Positions 54,705-64,000 of a stretch of 64,000 bases of DNA are shown here, one piece after another. Positions within the stretch are counted from its first letter, which is position 1. Each line of letters opens with the position of its first letter. Position numbers and translations under genes: made by a program. The stretch is from Ailanthus altissimus (lineage: Eukaryota > Streptophyta > Magnoliopsida > Sapindales > Simaroubaceae): contig OX327695.1 of the NCBI GenBank assembly GCA_946807835.1, positions 21,992,501-22,056,500 on the forward strand, in the 5' to 3' direction. The notes under the pieces were generated by a model, which saw nothing but the letters and a program-made list of their open reading frames with translations, made no database searches and had not been told where the DNA came from.

Positions 54705-55785
54705 TGATAAGGGCATATTTGTCAAATATTTTCTCATGTTTTTATTATGATTGTCATATTTGTCAGCTCATCGCTCCAGCAATGAGGCATTTTTCAAGCA
54801 GCGCTCCAACGACATCAATACAGCGCTCCAACAGTAGTGCAATCTTAATCCGATAAGAATTGAGGTTTTCAAGCTCAAATCAATCCCTATAAAAGGTCAC
54901 TCATCCCCAGCCTTTAGAAAACATCCAAAAATATCAATAACACACAACACAAGTCTTAAAGAGCAATTGGAGCTTAATTGAAGTAGCTATAGAGAGATTC
55001 AAGGTGTTCTTCGACATTAAGAGTTTCTTAGGCAGCTTAATCAAAAGCAATTCGATGTTTATATCAGTTTGCTAGTGATTGTATCATGATTTCTTATTAT
55101 TTTTTCCGTTGTTCTCTTGTAGCCATGAACTAAATTTTCTTTCTAGGGTTAATACTTGAATTCAATAGGTGCGCTTGATTGTCATATCTTTTTAATATTT
55201 AATAAACTTAGTTTTTCGTTATTCAAATTACTTGTTCTTAATGCTTAATATATCTGGCAAATATATGGTGAATGAATTGGTAATATTTTTGATAAACTCG
55301 GAAGAAGAATCATTACATTTAGACCTAGGTAATTTGATACATGATTGTAGAGTAACATTCAATATTACATGTGCAAGTTTCAAATTAGGATAAGAATATA
55401 CCTAATTGTCATGTATGATCAATAAGACTTAATCTTAATGAATCTTAATTTATTACAAGTACCATAGGAATATAGGTATTTAGTAAATTAAGGTATACTT
55501 GCATGACCTTGGAAGAGGCTTGTGAATACATTAGTGTATTGATCAACAACAAAGACTAAAGGAATTAACTATTAGATGATTTATTATTGGAAAGCATATT
55601 GAGGGATAGTATTAGCCTTAGGTTTTCTGTATATTGCTATCTTTCAAATCTCTTTACATTATCAGAAAGACATAAATTTAGTACTTGGTTAAAAAAAGGA
55701 CATTATCCCTTTGGGTTCGACATTCGACTCTTTTGTCCCTTAATTACTTCATATGATAGTCTATACTTGCACTAAATTTACCATA
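54705..55785 (+). repeat. Athila-type element 5' LTR
   Basis: Aligns with 61685-63252, for example GAATTGAGGTTTTCAAGCTC (54859, 61999) and AAATATATGGTGAATGAATT (55258, 62402). TATAAAA at 54888-54894 supports plus orientation. The first ~80 bases differ between copies. The right edge is estimated from the 3' LTR end. Confidence 0.8.
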
Positions 55786-56189
55786 CTTTGATTTACTTTA
55801 TATTTTAGTTTGTACATGAAAGACGATGTCTTAGCAGTTGATTTGTATAATGACACTTCCATAGGCTTATCTTTACTACCACTCTCCACTAATGTAGAAA
55901 ATCACATGTCTAGGAATTTATTTAGGACTTTACTTAGCTTGTAACATAAGGCTAGGGTCAAGGTGGGATAAAAGGATGAAAATTTAGGTTAAATCACACC
56001 ATGAACACTTAGACTTTACCTAGAAACCTCTTGATATTTTTTTTCCTTATATTATCTCTTCCCCCAAACTTATTGTGTTATTTCCTATATATTGTGATGT
56101 TTCCATACATTTCTCATTAACGTGGTTGTCTCCATAGAAATCACAAGTGATTGGCTGACTCTTGACGCATTAACCCCTAAGTTGCATAA
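55786..56189. other. Athila-type element leader region
   Basis: No ORF. No clear primer-binding site was recognised at the expected place after the LTR. Confidence 0.45.
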
Positions 56190-56720
56190 TTATTTGGTCA
56201 AAAGGTTGACTTGGGCAGATAATGTGTTTAAAGTGTCTACTTTGTGTAGTCTAGTGATCTTTCTTATGGTTAACCTTTCGATGGGCCATTGATAGGCATT
56301 GGATGCCATCTCATCTAGTAGATCATACATTTCACCAGTGGATTTGTTCATAAGTGCTCCTCCAGCTGCAACATCTATTATGATTCTGAATTGACCAGCT
56401 AGTCTATTATAGAATGTTTGTACAAGCAACCACTTTGGAACTTTGTGATGAGGAAATTTTCTTTGCATATCTTTGTATCTCTCCCATACCTTATGAAGAG
56501 ATTCTCCATCAAGTTGTAGGAATGATGTGATGTCGTTCCTCATCTTGACAGTTTTAGCAAGTGGAAAGAATTTGGTGAGAAACTTTTGTGCAAGATTATC
56601 CCATGTAGCTATGGATCTAGATGGAAGTGATTATAGCTAGCTCTTTGCTTTGTCTCTCAAGGAAAAGAGAAACAATCTTAATCGGATTACATCATCAGAC
56701 ACCTCATTATCTTAAAGGTT
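56190..56720 (-). pseudogene. Athila gag fragment, in inverted orientation
   Basis: The minus-strand frame 56543-56190 (117 codons) reads MRNDITSFLQLDGESLHKVW, then VQTFYNRLAGQFRIIIDVAAG, ALMNKSTGEMYDLLDEMASN and LSAQVNLLTK. These are the retrotransposon-gag blocks of Athila elements. Further upstream on the same strand LRLFLFSLRDKAKS and FLTKFFPLAKTVK (to about 56720) extend it with one or two stops. It is opposite to the LTRs and to pol. The junction with plus-strand pol is sharp, near 56718, so gag was inverted after or during insertion. Confidence 0.8.
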
Positions 56721-57400
56721 ACAAAAGAAAAAAATTAGATAACCAATTTTCTAAATTCCTTGCAATTTTTAAGAAATTACACATTAATCTTCATTTTGTA
56801 GATGCACTAGAGCAAATGCCAAGTTATGTGAAATTCATAAAAGATATCCTATCAAGAAAAAGGAGAATAGATGAGACTGTAGCATTAACAGAGAATTGTA
56901 GTGCCATCCTACAGAAAAAGCTACCTCCAAAGCTCAAAGATCCGGGAAGCTTCACCATACCATGCAAAATCGGAAACTATAACTTTTGAAAAGTACTATG
57001 TGACCTCGAAGCCAGCATTAACCTCATGCCATTATCCATCTACAACAAACTAGGATTGGGAGAAGCTAAGCCAACAAATATCATACTCCAACTAATAGAT
57101 CGTTCTCTCATATATCCTAAGGGAATCATTGAAGATGTCTTAGTTAAAGTTGATAAATTCATCTTTCCAGTCGACTTTACTGTACTAGATATGGAGGAAG
57201 ATCGTGAAATCCCTATCATTCTGGGCTAGCCTTTCTTAGCTACTGAAAGAATATTAATAGATGTCCAAAAATGAGAACTCACCATGAGAGTTCAAAATGA
57301 AGAAGTTACCTTTAATGTTTTCAAAGCTATGAAGTTCCCAATGACATTGATGACAATTTAAGCCATGATAAAATAGTTCAAGAGGTATAAAAAGTCTTTA
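56718..57400 (+). pseudogene. Athila protease region
   Basis: Open pieces 56621-56989, 57026-57229 and 57495-57692 together read as the Athila protease: KLHINLHFVDALEQMPSYVK, PPKLKDPGSFTIPC, then LCDLEASINLMPLSIY, where the active-site pattern DLGA has become DLEA, and EDREIPIILG followed by TAG and PFLATERILIDV. TGA interrupts at about 56987. The Gly-to-Glu change next to the catalytic Asp would be expected to impair the enzyme. Confidence 0.75.
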
Positions 57401-57839
57401 GCATTCATTCCATTTAAGATCACCTAGAAGACGCCATCATCAGTGGAGAACAAGTAAAGAATCATGATGCAAAGGAGTATGTGAGCTCAACAAAATGCCA
57501 AGGTATGAATTTTCTAGACCTAACTTTGAACCATTGGATAGACCCACAGCTCTAGAGGCACACACTAAGCCCTCTATAAAAGAACCACCTAAGTTAGACC
57601 TCAAATCTCTTCCAAGTCATCTAAGGTATGCATTCTTGAGAAACTTTTCTACTATTCTAGTTATTATTTCTAATGATCTTAATGAGCAATAGGAAGAAAA
57701 AAGTTTGAGAATTTTGAGAGAACACAAATCTTCCATAGGATAGACTATCGCTAACATAAAGGGAATTAGCCATTCTTTTTGTATGCACAAGATCTTACTT
57801 GAAGAATGACACAAGCCCACCATTGAACAACAAAGAAGG

Positions 57840-58840
57840 CTAAATGCAATCATGAAGGACGTAGTCAAGAAAGAAATAATCAAGTGGCTCGATGCCGGAA
57901 TCATCTACCCAATATCTGACAGTTTGTGGGTAAGCCTGATCCAATGTGTACCAAAAAAAAGAGGATTCACGGTAATCACCAATGACAACAATGAATTGAT
58001 CCCAACACGTACTGTCACGGGCTGGAAAATATGCATAGACTATCGCAAACTCAATAAAGCCACAAGAAAAGATCACTTCCTATTACCCTTCATTGACCAA
58101 ATGCTCGATCGACTTGCTAGGCATGAATACTATTGCTTCCTAGACATATATTATGGCTACAATTAAATAGCCATACCCCCTAAAGATCAATAGAAGACCA
58201 CTTTCACATACCCGTACAAAACATTTACTTTTAGAAGAATACCATTTAAACTTTGCAATGCACCAGCTACCTTTTAAAGATGTATGATGGCAATCTTCTT
58301 CGACATAGTAGAAGATTTCCTAGAGGTATTTATGGATAATTTTTGTCTTTGGGGTTTCTTTTGATCAATGCTTAGAAAACTTGGCTTACGTGTTGAAAAG
58401 ATGTGAAGAGACAAATCTAGTATTAAATTGAGAGAAATACTATTTCGTGGTAAAAGAAGGCATTATTTTAGGACAAACAATAATGCTAAAGGGATAGAAG
58501 TTGACAAAGCAAAACTCGACACCATAGAAAAACTGCCACCCCACCAACCACCAATGTCAAAGGAGTTATAAGCTTTCTTAGCCATGCAGAATTCTATAAA
58601 AGATTCATTAAAGATTTCTCTACAATCTCTAAATCCTTTGTAACCTTCTTGAGAAAGATGTGTAGTTTAATTTTGATCAAGATTGCTTACAAGCCTTTGA
58701 AACCTTAAAGAAACTCACAACTACCTTCGTCATCATAACACATGACTGGAGTCTCCCATTTGAACTCATGTGCGATGCCAACAACACAGCTATAGGAGTA
58801 GTACTAGGCTAAAGACAAAATAAGGTTTTTCACTCCATCT
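57840..58840 (+). pseudogene. Athila reverse transcriptase
   Basis: The frame 57852-58166 encodes VVKKEIIKWLDAGIIYPISD, then CIDYRKLNKATRKDHFLLPF and LARHEYYCFLDIYYGYN. After a TAA come FTYPYKTFTFRRIPFKLCNAPATF and the catalytic region EVFMDNF (about 58325-58345), where FMDD is FMDN. Several codons expected to be Gln or Glu are stops (TAA or TAG). Loss of the second Asp and the stops inactivate the enzyme. Confidence 0.8.
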
Positions 58841-60480
58841 ACTATGCAAGTAAAACCCTGAATGAAGCACAAGGAAACAACAATATGACAGAAAAAGAAT
58901 TATTAGCAGTAGTGTTTGCTTTTGATAAGTTTAGATCTTATCTCATTAGTGTAAAAGTAACTATCTACACCAATCAAGCTGCCATCAAATATTTGCTCAC
59001 CAAGAAAGATGCAAAATCGAGATTGATTTGGTGGGTATTATTACTACAAAAGTTTGATTTAGAAATCAAGGATCGAAAGGGCACCATGAATCAAGTTGCT
59101 GACCACCTTTCACGACTTGAAGGAACATACAACCAAGAAATGACCATCAACGAAACATTTCTAGACAAACAACTTTTGATAGCTCAACATTTCAAGGTAC
59201 CATGGTATGCTGACTTTGCCAATTTTCTTATTAGTGGTATTTTTCCCCCTAACCTTTCCTCGAAACAAAAGAAAAAGTTCTTGCATGATGTGAAGTTTTA
59301 CTATTGGGATGATTCTTTTTTAATCAAGCAATGTGCTGATCAAATCATTAGAAGATGTGCCCCATATGAAGAGACCGAAAACATTCTTTACCACTGTCAT
59401 AGAAGTGAGTATGGAGAACATTTTAAAGGTGACAAAACAACAGTTAAAGTTTTGCAAAGTGGATTTTACTAGCCCACCCTATTTAAAGATGCATACCTCT
59501 ATACTAGCAAATGTGATAAATGCTAAAGGGTAGGGAACATTTCAAAACAAATAAAAGATGCCACTTTAAAGTATTCTAGAGGTCGAAATATTTAATGTAT
59601 GGCGAATTGATTTCATGGGACCATTCCCATCATCTAATAGACAAAAATACATCCTGGTAGTTGTTGACTATGTTTCAAAATAGGTAAAAGCAGTAATATT
59701 TCCAATAAACGATGCAAGCTAGTACTTAAATTCTTTCGCAAGAATATCTTCACAAGATATGGTACTCCTCGAGCAATCATCAGTGATGAAGGGTCACACT
59801 TCTGCAACAAATAATTTCTGCCCTTCTACATAAATGTGGGGTCAAACATAAAATTTTCATAGTATATCACCCTCAGACAAGTGGATAAGCTGAATTATTA
59901 AATAGAGAAATCAAACGAATCTTGGAAAAAATAGTACGACCGAGCCGAAAAGACTGGGCTTTACTATTAGATGATACATTATCGGCATATTGCATGGCTT
60001 ACAAGACACCCAACGAGATGTCTCTTTATGGACTCATTTTTGGTAAAGCTTATCATCTTTCAGTAGAACTTGAGCATAAAGCATATTGGGCCATCAAAGC
60101 TCTAAATTTCGATTTACAAGTAACTGGAGATAAAGGATTACTTCAACTCAATGATATGGATGAATTTTAACTTCAAGCTTACAAGAATGCTAAGATCTAC
60201 AAAGAGAAGACCAAACGATAGCATGATCAAAGGATCACCTCCCGAAACTTTCAACTAGGATAGTAGGTATTACTATACAACTCAAGACTGAAATTTTTTC
60301 CAAGAAAGCTAAAATCAAGATAGTCAGGACTTTTTCGAGTACTCAAGGCATATCCACACAGAGCTATAGAGTTAGCAAACACAAAGACCAATCAGCCCTT
60401 CAAAGTCAATGGAAAATGAGTAAAGCAGTATTGAGGAGGAGATTTCGATCACCAACAATCCTTAATCACCATTAAAAAGT
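58836..60480 (+). pseudogene. Athila RNase H and integrase (plus-strand copy)
   Basis: The 195-codon frame 58885-59472 has RNase H text ([42 protein letters not shown]) and the integrase zinc region ([14 protein letters not shown], with SGFY followed by TAG where Trp is usual). The catalytic core continues in pieces (DFMGPF-like about 59610; IISDEGSHF about 59780; QTSG about 59876). The tail has [11 protein letters not shown] (59967), then KFFPRKLKS and IELANTKTNQPFKVNGK (to about 60418). It is the only copy with a full C-terminus. Confidence 0.8.
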
Positions 60481-60507
60481 CCTAAAGTAGCATTACGTCA
60501 AGCCGAT

Positions 60508-61684
60508 GACATAATCTTTTATCTCTAGTTGCTTGTAAATAAAAATTTAGAGCTTTGATGGCCCAATATGCTATATGCTCAAGTTCTATTAGAAGAAGAC
60601 AAGCTTTACCAAAAATGTGTCGATAAAGAGACATCCCAATGGGTGTCTTATAAGCCATAAGATATGCCCATAATGCATCATCTAATTATAAAGCCTAGTC
60701 TTTTCAGCTTGGTCGTACCATTTTTTACAAGATTCGTTTGATTTCTTTATTTGATACTTTGGCTTGTTCACTTGTCTGAGGATGATATGTTGTGGCAATT
60801 TTATGTTTCCCCATATTTATGTAGAAGGGCCGAAATGTATTTGTTACAGAAGTGTGACCCTTCAGCACTGAAGATTGCTCGATGAGTACCATATCTTGTA
60901 AAGATATTCTTGCAAAGGAATTTAAGTACCACCTTGGCATCGTTTGTTGGAAGTGCTATTGCTTCTACCTATTTTGAAACATTTTCAACAACTACCATGA
61001 TGTATTTTTTTCCATTGGATGGTGGGAATGGTCCCATGAAATCAATTCACCATACATCAAATATTTCAACCTCTAGAATACTTTGAAGTGGCATCTCTTA
61101 TTGTTTTTGAAATATTCCCTACCCTTTGGCATTTATCACATTTGCTAGTTTAGAAGTATGCATCTTTAAATAGGATGGGCCAATAAAATCCACTTTGTAA
61201 AACTTTGGCTATTGTTTTGTCTCCTCCAAAATGTCCTCCACACTCGCTTCCATGATAGTAGTGAAGAATGTTTTCAGTCTCTTCATATGGGACACATCTT
61301 CTTATGATTTGATCAGCATATTGCTTAAAATGTCGAGCTATCAAAAGTTGTTTGTTTGGAAATGTTTTCTTAGTGGTCATCTCTTCGTTGTATATTCCTT
61401 CCAGCCATAAGAGGTGGTCAGTAACTTGATTCTCGGTGCCCTTTCGATCTTTAATTTCTAAATCAAACTCTTATAGCAATAATACCCATCGAATCAATCT
61501 CGATTTTGCATCTTTCTTGGTGAGCAAGTATTTGATGGCAGCAAGATCAATGTAGACAGTTACTTTTACACCAATGAGATAAGATGTGAACTTATCAAAG
61601 GTAAACACTACTGCTAATAGTTCTTTTCTGTGGTAGTGTAGTTACCTTGTGTTCCATTCAAGGTTTTGTTGGCATAGTAGAAGT
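60508..61684 (-). pseudogene. Athila RNase H and integrase (inverted second copy)
   Basis: The complement of 58836-60141 at high identity, with its own differences. The minus-strand frame 61380-61150 reads [20 protein letters not shown] and HYYHGSECGGHFGGDKTIAK, and SGFYWPILFKD keeps the Trp that is a stop in the plus copy. The frame 60940-60725 has [21 protein letters not shown] ~130-base piece present in the plus copy (around 59200-59330) is missing here. The copy stops near 60508 before the integrase tail and abuts the 3' LTR at 61684. Confidence 0.8.
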
Positions 61685-63252
61685 TGATATTTTTATGTTC
61701 AAAAGCACATAAAAATATTTTAAAATAAACATAAGGAGCAAAAACAGGGACTAAAATGAAAATTTTAAAATATAGACCTGTTACCTCAATGCCACAAGGA
61801 TTTTTGCCGCAGTTTTAGAATCGTGATCAAAATAAGAAAATAGAAAAAATGATCTGTTTAAGTCGCAGTCTAGCACCTCATCGCCAACTCGTCATCGCAC
61901 AAGCGCCAGACTAGCACCTCAGCGCCAGCACCTCATCGCTCTAGCAATAAGGCATTTTTCAAATAGCGCCCCAGCAGTAGTGCGATTTCTAATCTGACGA
62001 GAATTGAGGTTTTCAAGCTCAAATCAATCCTTAAAAAGGCCACTCATCCCCAGCCTTTAGAAAACATCCAAGAACATCAAGAACACACAACATAAGTCTT
62101 AGATAGCAATTGGAGCTTAAGTGACGCAGCCATATAGAGAGATTCAAGGCGTTCTTTAACATTAAGAGTTTCTTAGGTAGCGCAATCAAGAGCAATTCGA
62201 TGTCATAATTTTTACTATTGATTGTATCATGATTTTTTATTATTTTTGCCAATGTTCTCTTGTAGCCATGAACTAAATTTTCTTTCTAGGGTTAATACTT
62301 GAACTTAATATGTGTACTTAACTGCCATATCTTTTTAATATTTAATAAACTTAGTTCTTTGTTATTCAATTTTCTTGTTCTTAATGCTTAATATATCTGG
62401 CAAATATATGGTGAATGAATTGGTAATATTTTTTATAAACTCGGAAGAGGAATCATTACATTTAGACTTAGGTAATTTGATGCATTATTGTAGAGTAACA
62501 TTCAATATTACATATGCAAGTTTCAAATTAGGATAGGAATATACCTAATTGGCATGTATGATCAATAAGACTTAATCTTAATGAATCTTAATTTATTACA
62601 AGTACCATAGGAATATAGGTATTTGGTAAATTAGGGTATACTTGCATGACCTTGGAAGAGGCTTATGAATACATTAGCGTCTTGATCAATAATAAAGATT
62701 AAGTGAGTTAAATATTAGAGGATTAATCATTAGAAACATATTGAGGGATAATATTAAGCCTAGGTTTTCTCTACGTTGCTATCTTTAAATATCATTGCAT
62801 TGTGTTTTTGCTTTTATATTTCTTACATTCATTGAATTTTAATTTATTACAAGTACCATAGGAATATAGGTATTTGGTAAATTAAGGTATACTTGCATGA
62901 CCTTGGAAGAGGCTTGTGAATACATTAGTGTTGTGATCAATAACAAAGACTAAAGGAATTAAATATTAGATGATTTATCATTGGAAAGCATATTGAGGGA
63001 TAGTATTAACCTTAGGTTTTCTCTATATTGCTATCTTTCAAATCTTTTTACATTGTGTCATTGCTTTTATATTTTCTACACTCATTCTTAGATTTGTTTT
63101 TTGAATAATTACTAGAAAGACATAATTTTTGTACTTGGTTAAAAATAAGAAATTATCTCTATGAGTTCAACATCCGACTATTTTGTCCTTCATTCCTTGT
63201 ATACGATAGTGTATACTTGCATACAATTTTAAGATATAGAAATATCACATCA
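61685..63252 (+). repeat. Athila-type element 3' LTR with internal tandem duplication
   Basis: Matches the 5' LTR but is about 490 bases longer. A unit of about 249 bases is present twice (62588-62836 and 62837-63085), each with TTTATTACAAGTACCATAGG and a GACCTTGGAAGAGGCTT stretch. The rest of the excess is in the divergent start (61685-61920). Confidence 0.8.
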
Positions 63253-64000
63253 GGACTCCCTAGGTTCACACTCATTTTGGCTTATGAAATATTTCTGTAA
63301 GTCCATAACCGATGCCAGACACACACACACGTTATGGATAATACAAAATGGCGAGTTAAACTATACAAGTTGAGGTTGATCCATATTTGTATAATCTCTC
63401 AATCATTAATATCCTGGAAGAGTGGAGACATAGATCAATACCGTCAAGTCCTATATTACTCAACCATAAACTTATCGCTTTTGATTTATATTTTAATAAA
63501 TAATTTACGCAAATTTCTTTATGATATTATTTACACAACAAGAAACTCTTTCTCGAGTTAAATGCTTATGACTACAAGATTTCTTAGAATACAACCTTAG
63601 AGCATCTAGATATTAAATTTACCCATATGAGCTGACGGATCCCATATCTACACTCATCGAACTCTATGAGCATCGCACCATACCCAGCAACACCCAGTGG
63701 TCAGACCATGAAAGGTCTTTGACATGTGTGGAACCTAAGTATGGTGGATTACTTACAAGCCCATCGCGGTGCTCAGGTCTAGGGATCACAAATACTACTC
63801 AACTCGAGAAGACCCTCATTTGATGGATTTATGGGATATCTATTGGAGGTCTTGATTGAGTCTGTTTAGTAGTCAGTCCTTACTAAATACATGTATAAAT
63901 ATACGAGCTTCCACTAAGTCATGATTTTTCTAAGATTAACTATCTGGACTATTTAGATATAGACATACACTAATCTATATTAACCGGTTCCACTCGATAG
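63253..64000 (-). repeat. C3 5' LTR, upper part, continuing past the window
   Basis: Aligns with 45376-46120 of the C3 3' LTR (GGACTCCCTAGG at the start; ACCATACCCAGCAACACCCAG at about 63678 and 45792). By comparison with the 3' LTR, some 300 more bases should follow beyond 64000 before the element ends. Confidence 0.85.

Larger units (their letters stand above)
54705..63252 (+). mobile_element. Athila-type Ty3/gypsy element, internally rearranged
   Basis: The element runs from TGATAAGGGC to ATATCACATCA, with flanks AGACT (54700-54704) and GGACT (63253-63257), a 5-bp target duplication with one mismatch, and lies inside the C3 5' LTR. It comprises a 5' LTR (54705 to about 55785), an inverted gag (minus, 56720-56190), PR-RT-RNase H-integrase on the plus strand (56718-60480), an inverted second copy of RNase H-integrase (minus, 61684-60508) and a 3' LTR (61685-63252). 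LTR orientation is plus, judged by a TATA box before the putative transcript start. The protein families are those of Athila; the layout is abnormal. Confidence 0.85.
44359..64000 (-). mobile_element. Ty1/copia element C3, minus strand, runs off the right end
   Basis: C3 reads from right to left: 5' LTR (starting beyond 64000; 63253-64000 and 53491-54704 in the window), primer-binding site (about 53472-53485), gag and protease (52907-51804), integrase (49224-48230), RT (47900-46990), RNase H, polypurine tract (46438-46447) and 3' LTR (46437-44359). Two later insertions lie within it: the palindrome-tipped unit 49258-51798 and the Athila-type element 54705-63252. The element holds an intact YVDD box and zinc knuckle but many frameshifts and stops. 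The leftmost flank GGTGA (44354-44358) should recur beyond the right end as the target duplication. Confidence 0.85.

Noticed and set aside
57617..58076. Minus-strand ORFs within Athila pol
   Set aside because: Shadows of the plus-strand RT, which has clear domain matches.
1..64000. Organellar or bacterial insertion
   Set aside because: No chloroplast, mitochondrial or bacterial genes recognised; GC-rich patches are explained by the LINE, Mutator-like cores and the palindrome.

Overview
This is AT-rich nuclear DNA from a flowering plant, most likely a eudicot. The evidence is one spliced gene with plant-style introns, plant Ty1/copia and Ty3/gypsy retroelements primed by initiator-Met-tRNA-type sites, an RNase H-bearing plant L1-type LINE, and Mutator-like foldback elements. 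There are no operons, rRNA genes, convincing tRNA genes or CRISPR arrays. The only host gene I regard as intact is a five-exon class-3 (OBL1-like) triacylglycerol lipase at about 32.07-34.79 kb, with its own TATA box and poly(A) signal. Nearly everything else is transposable-element sediment, much of it nested.

Left part (1-19.4 kb): a decayed minus-strand LTR element at 0.1-1.84 kb; a lipase exon fragment (2.64-2.96 kb) abutting the truncated 5' LTR of copia element C1; a Mutator-like foldback element inside that LTR (3.01-3.87 kb); C1 gag remnants (6.05-6.72 kb); a second copia, C2, inserted in C1 (6.72-15.29 kb); the rest of C1 pol, split by another Mutator-like element (15.74-16.68 kb); and the C1 3' LTR (18.34-19.35 kb).

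Middle part (19.4-35 kb): a 5'-truncated minus-strand LINE with clear target-site duplication (20.03-23.24 kb), then AT-rich DNA carrying repeated, orphaned pieces of the lipase promoter (24-27.66 kb) and small TIR elements, then the lipase gene.

Right part (35-64 kb): a small solo copia LTR; a scrambled copia; a copia gag split by a 2.85-kb Ty3-type solo LTR with perfect target-site duplication (39.99-42.84 kb); and a large minus-strand copia, C3, whose 3' LTR begins at 44.36 kb and whose 5' LTR runs off the right end. C3 holds two insertions: a 2.54-kb LTR-like unit (49.26-51.80 kb) ending in a GC-rich, almost perfect 370-bp palindrome with outward-facing tRNA-like box B motifs, and an 8.55-kb rearranged Athila-type element (54.71-63.25 kb) with an inverted gag and an inverted second copy of RNase H/integrase.

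The most unusual object is the palindrome-tipped LTR unit. The most biologically telling pattern is the decayed lipase neighbourhood: one intact gene, at least two upstream orphan promoter copies, and a lipase exon fragment about 29 kb away.
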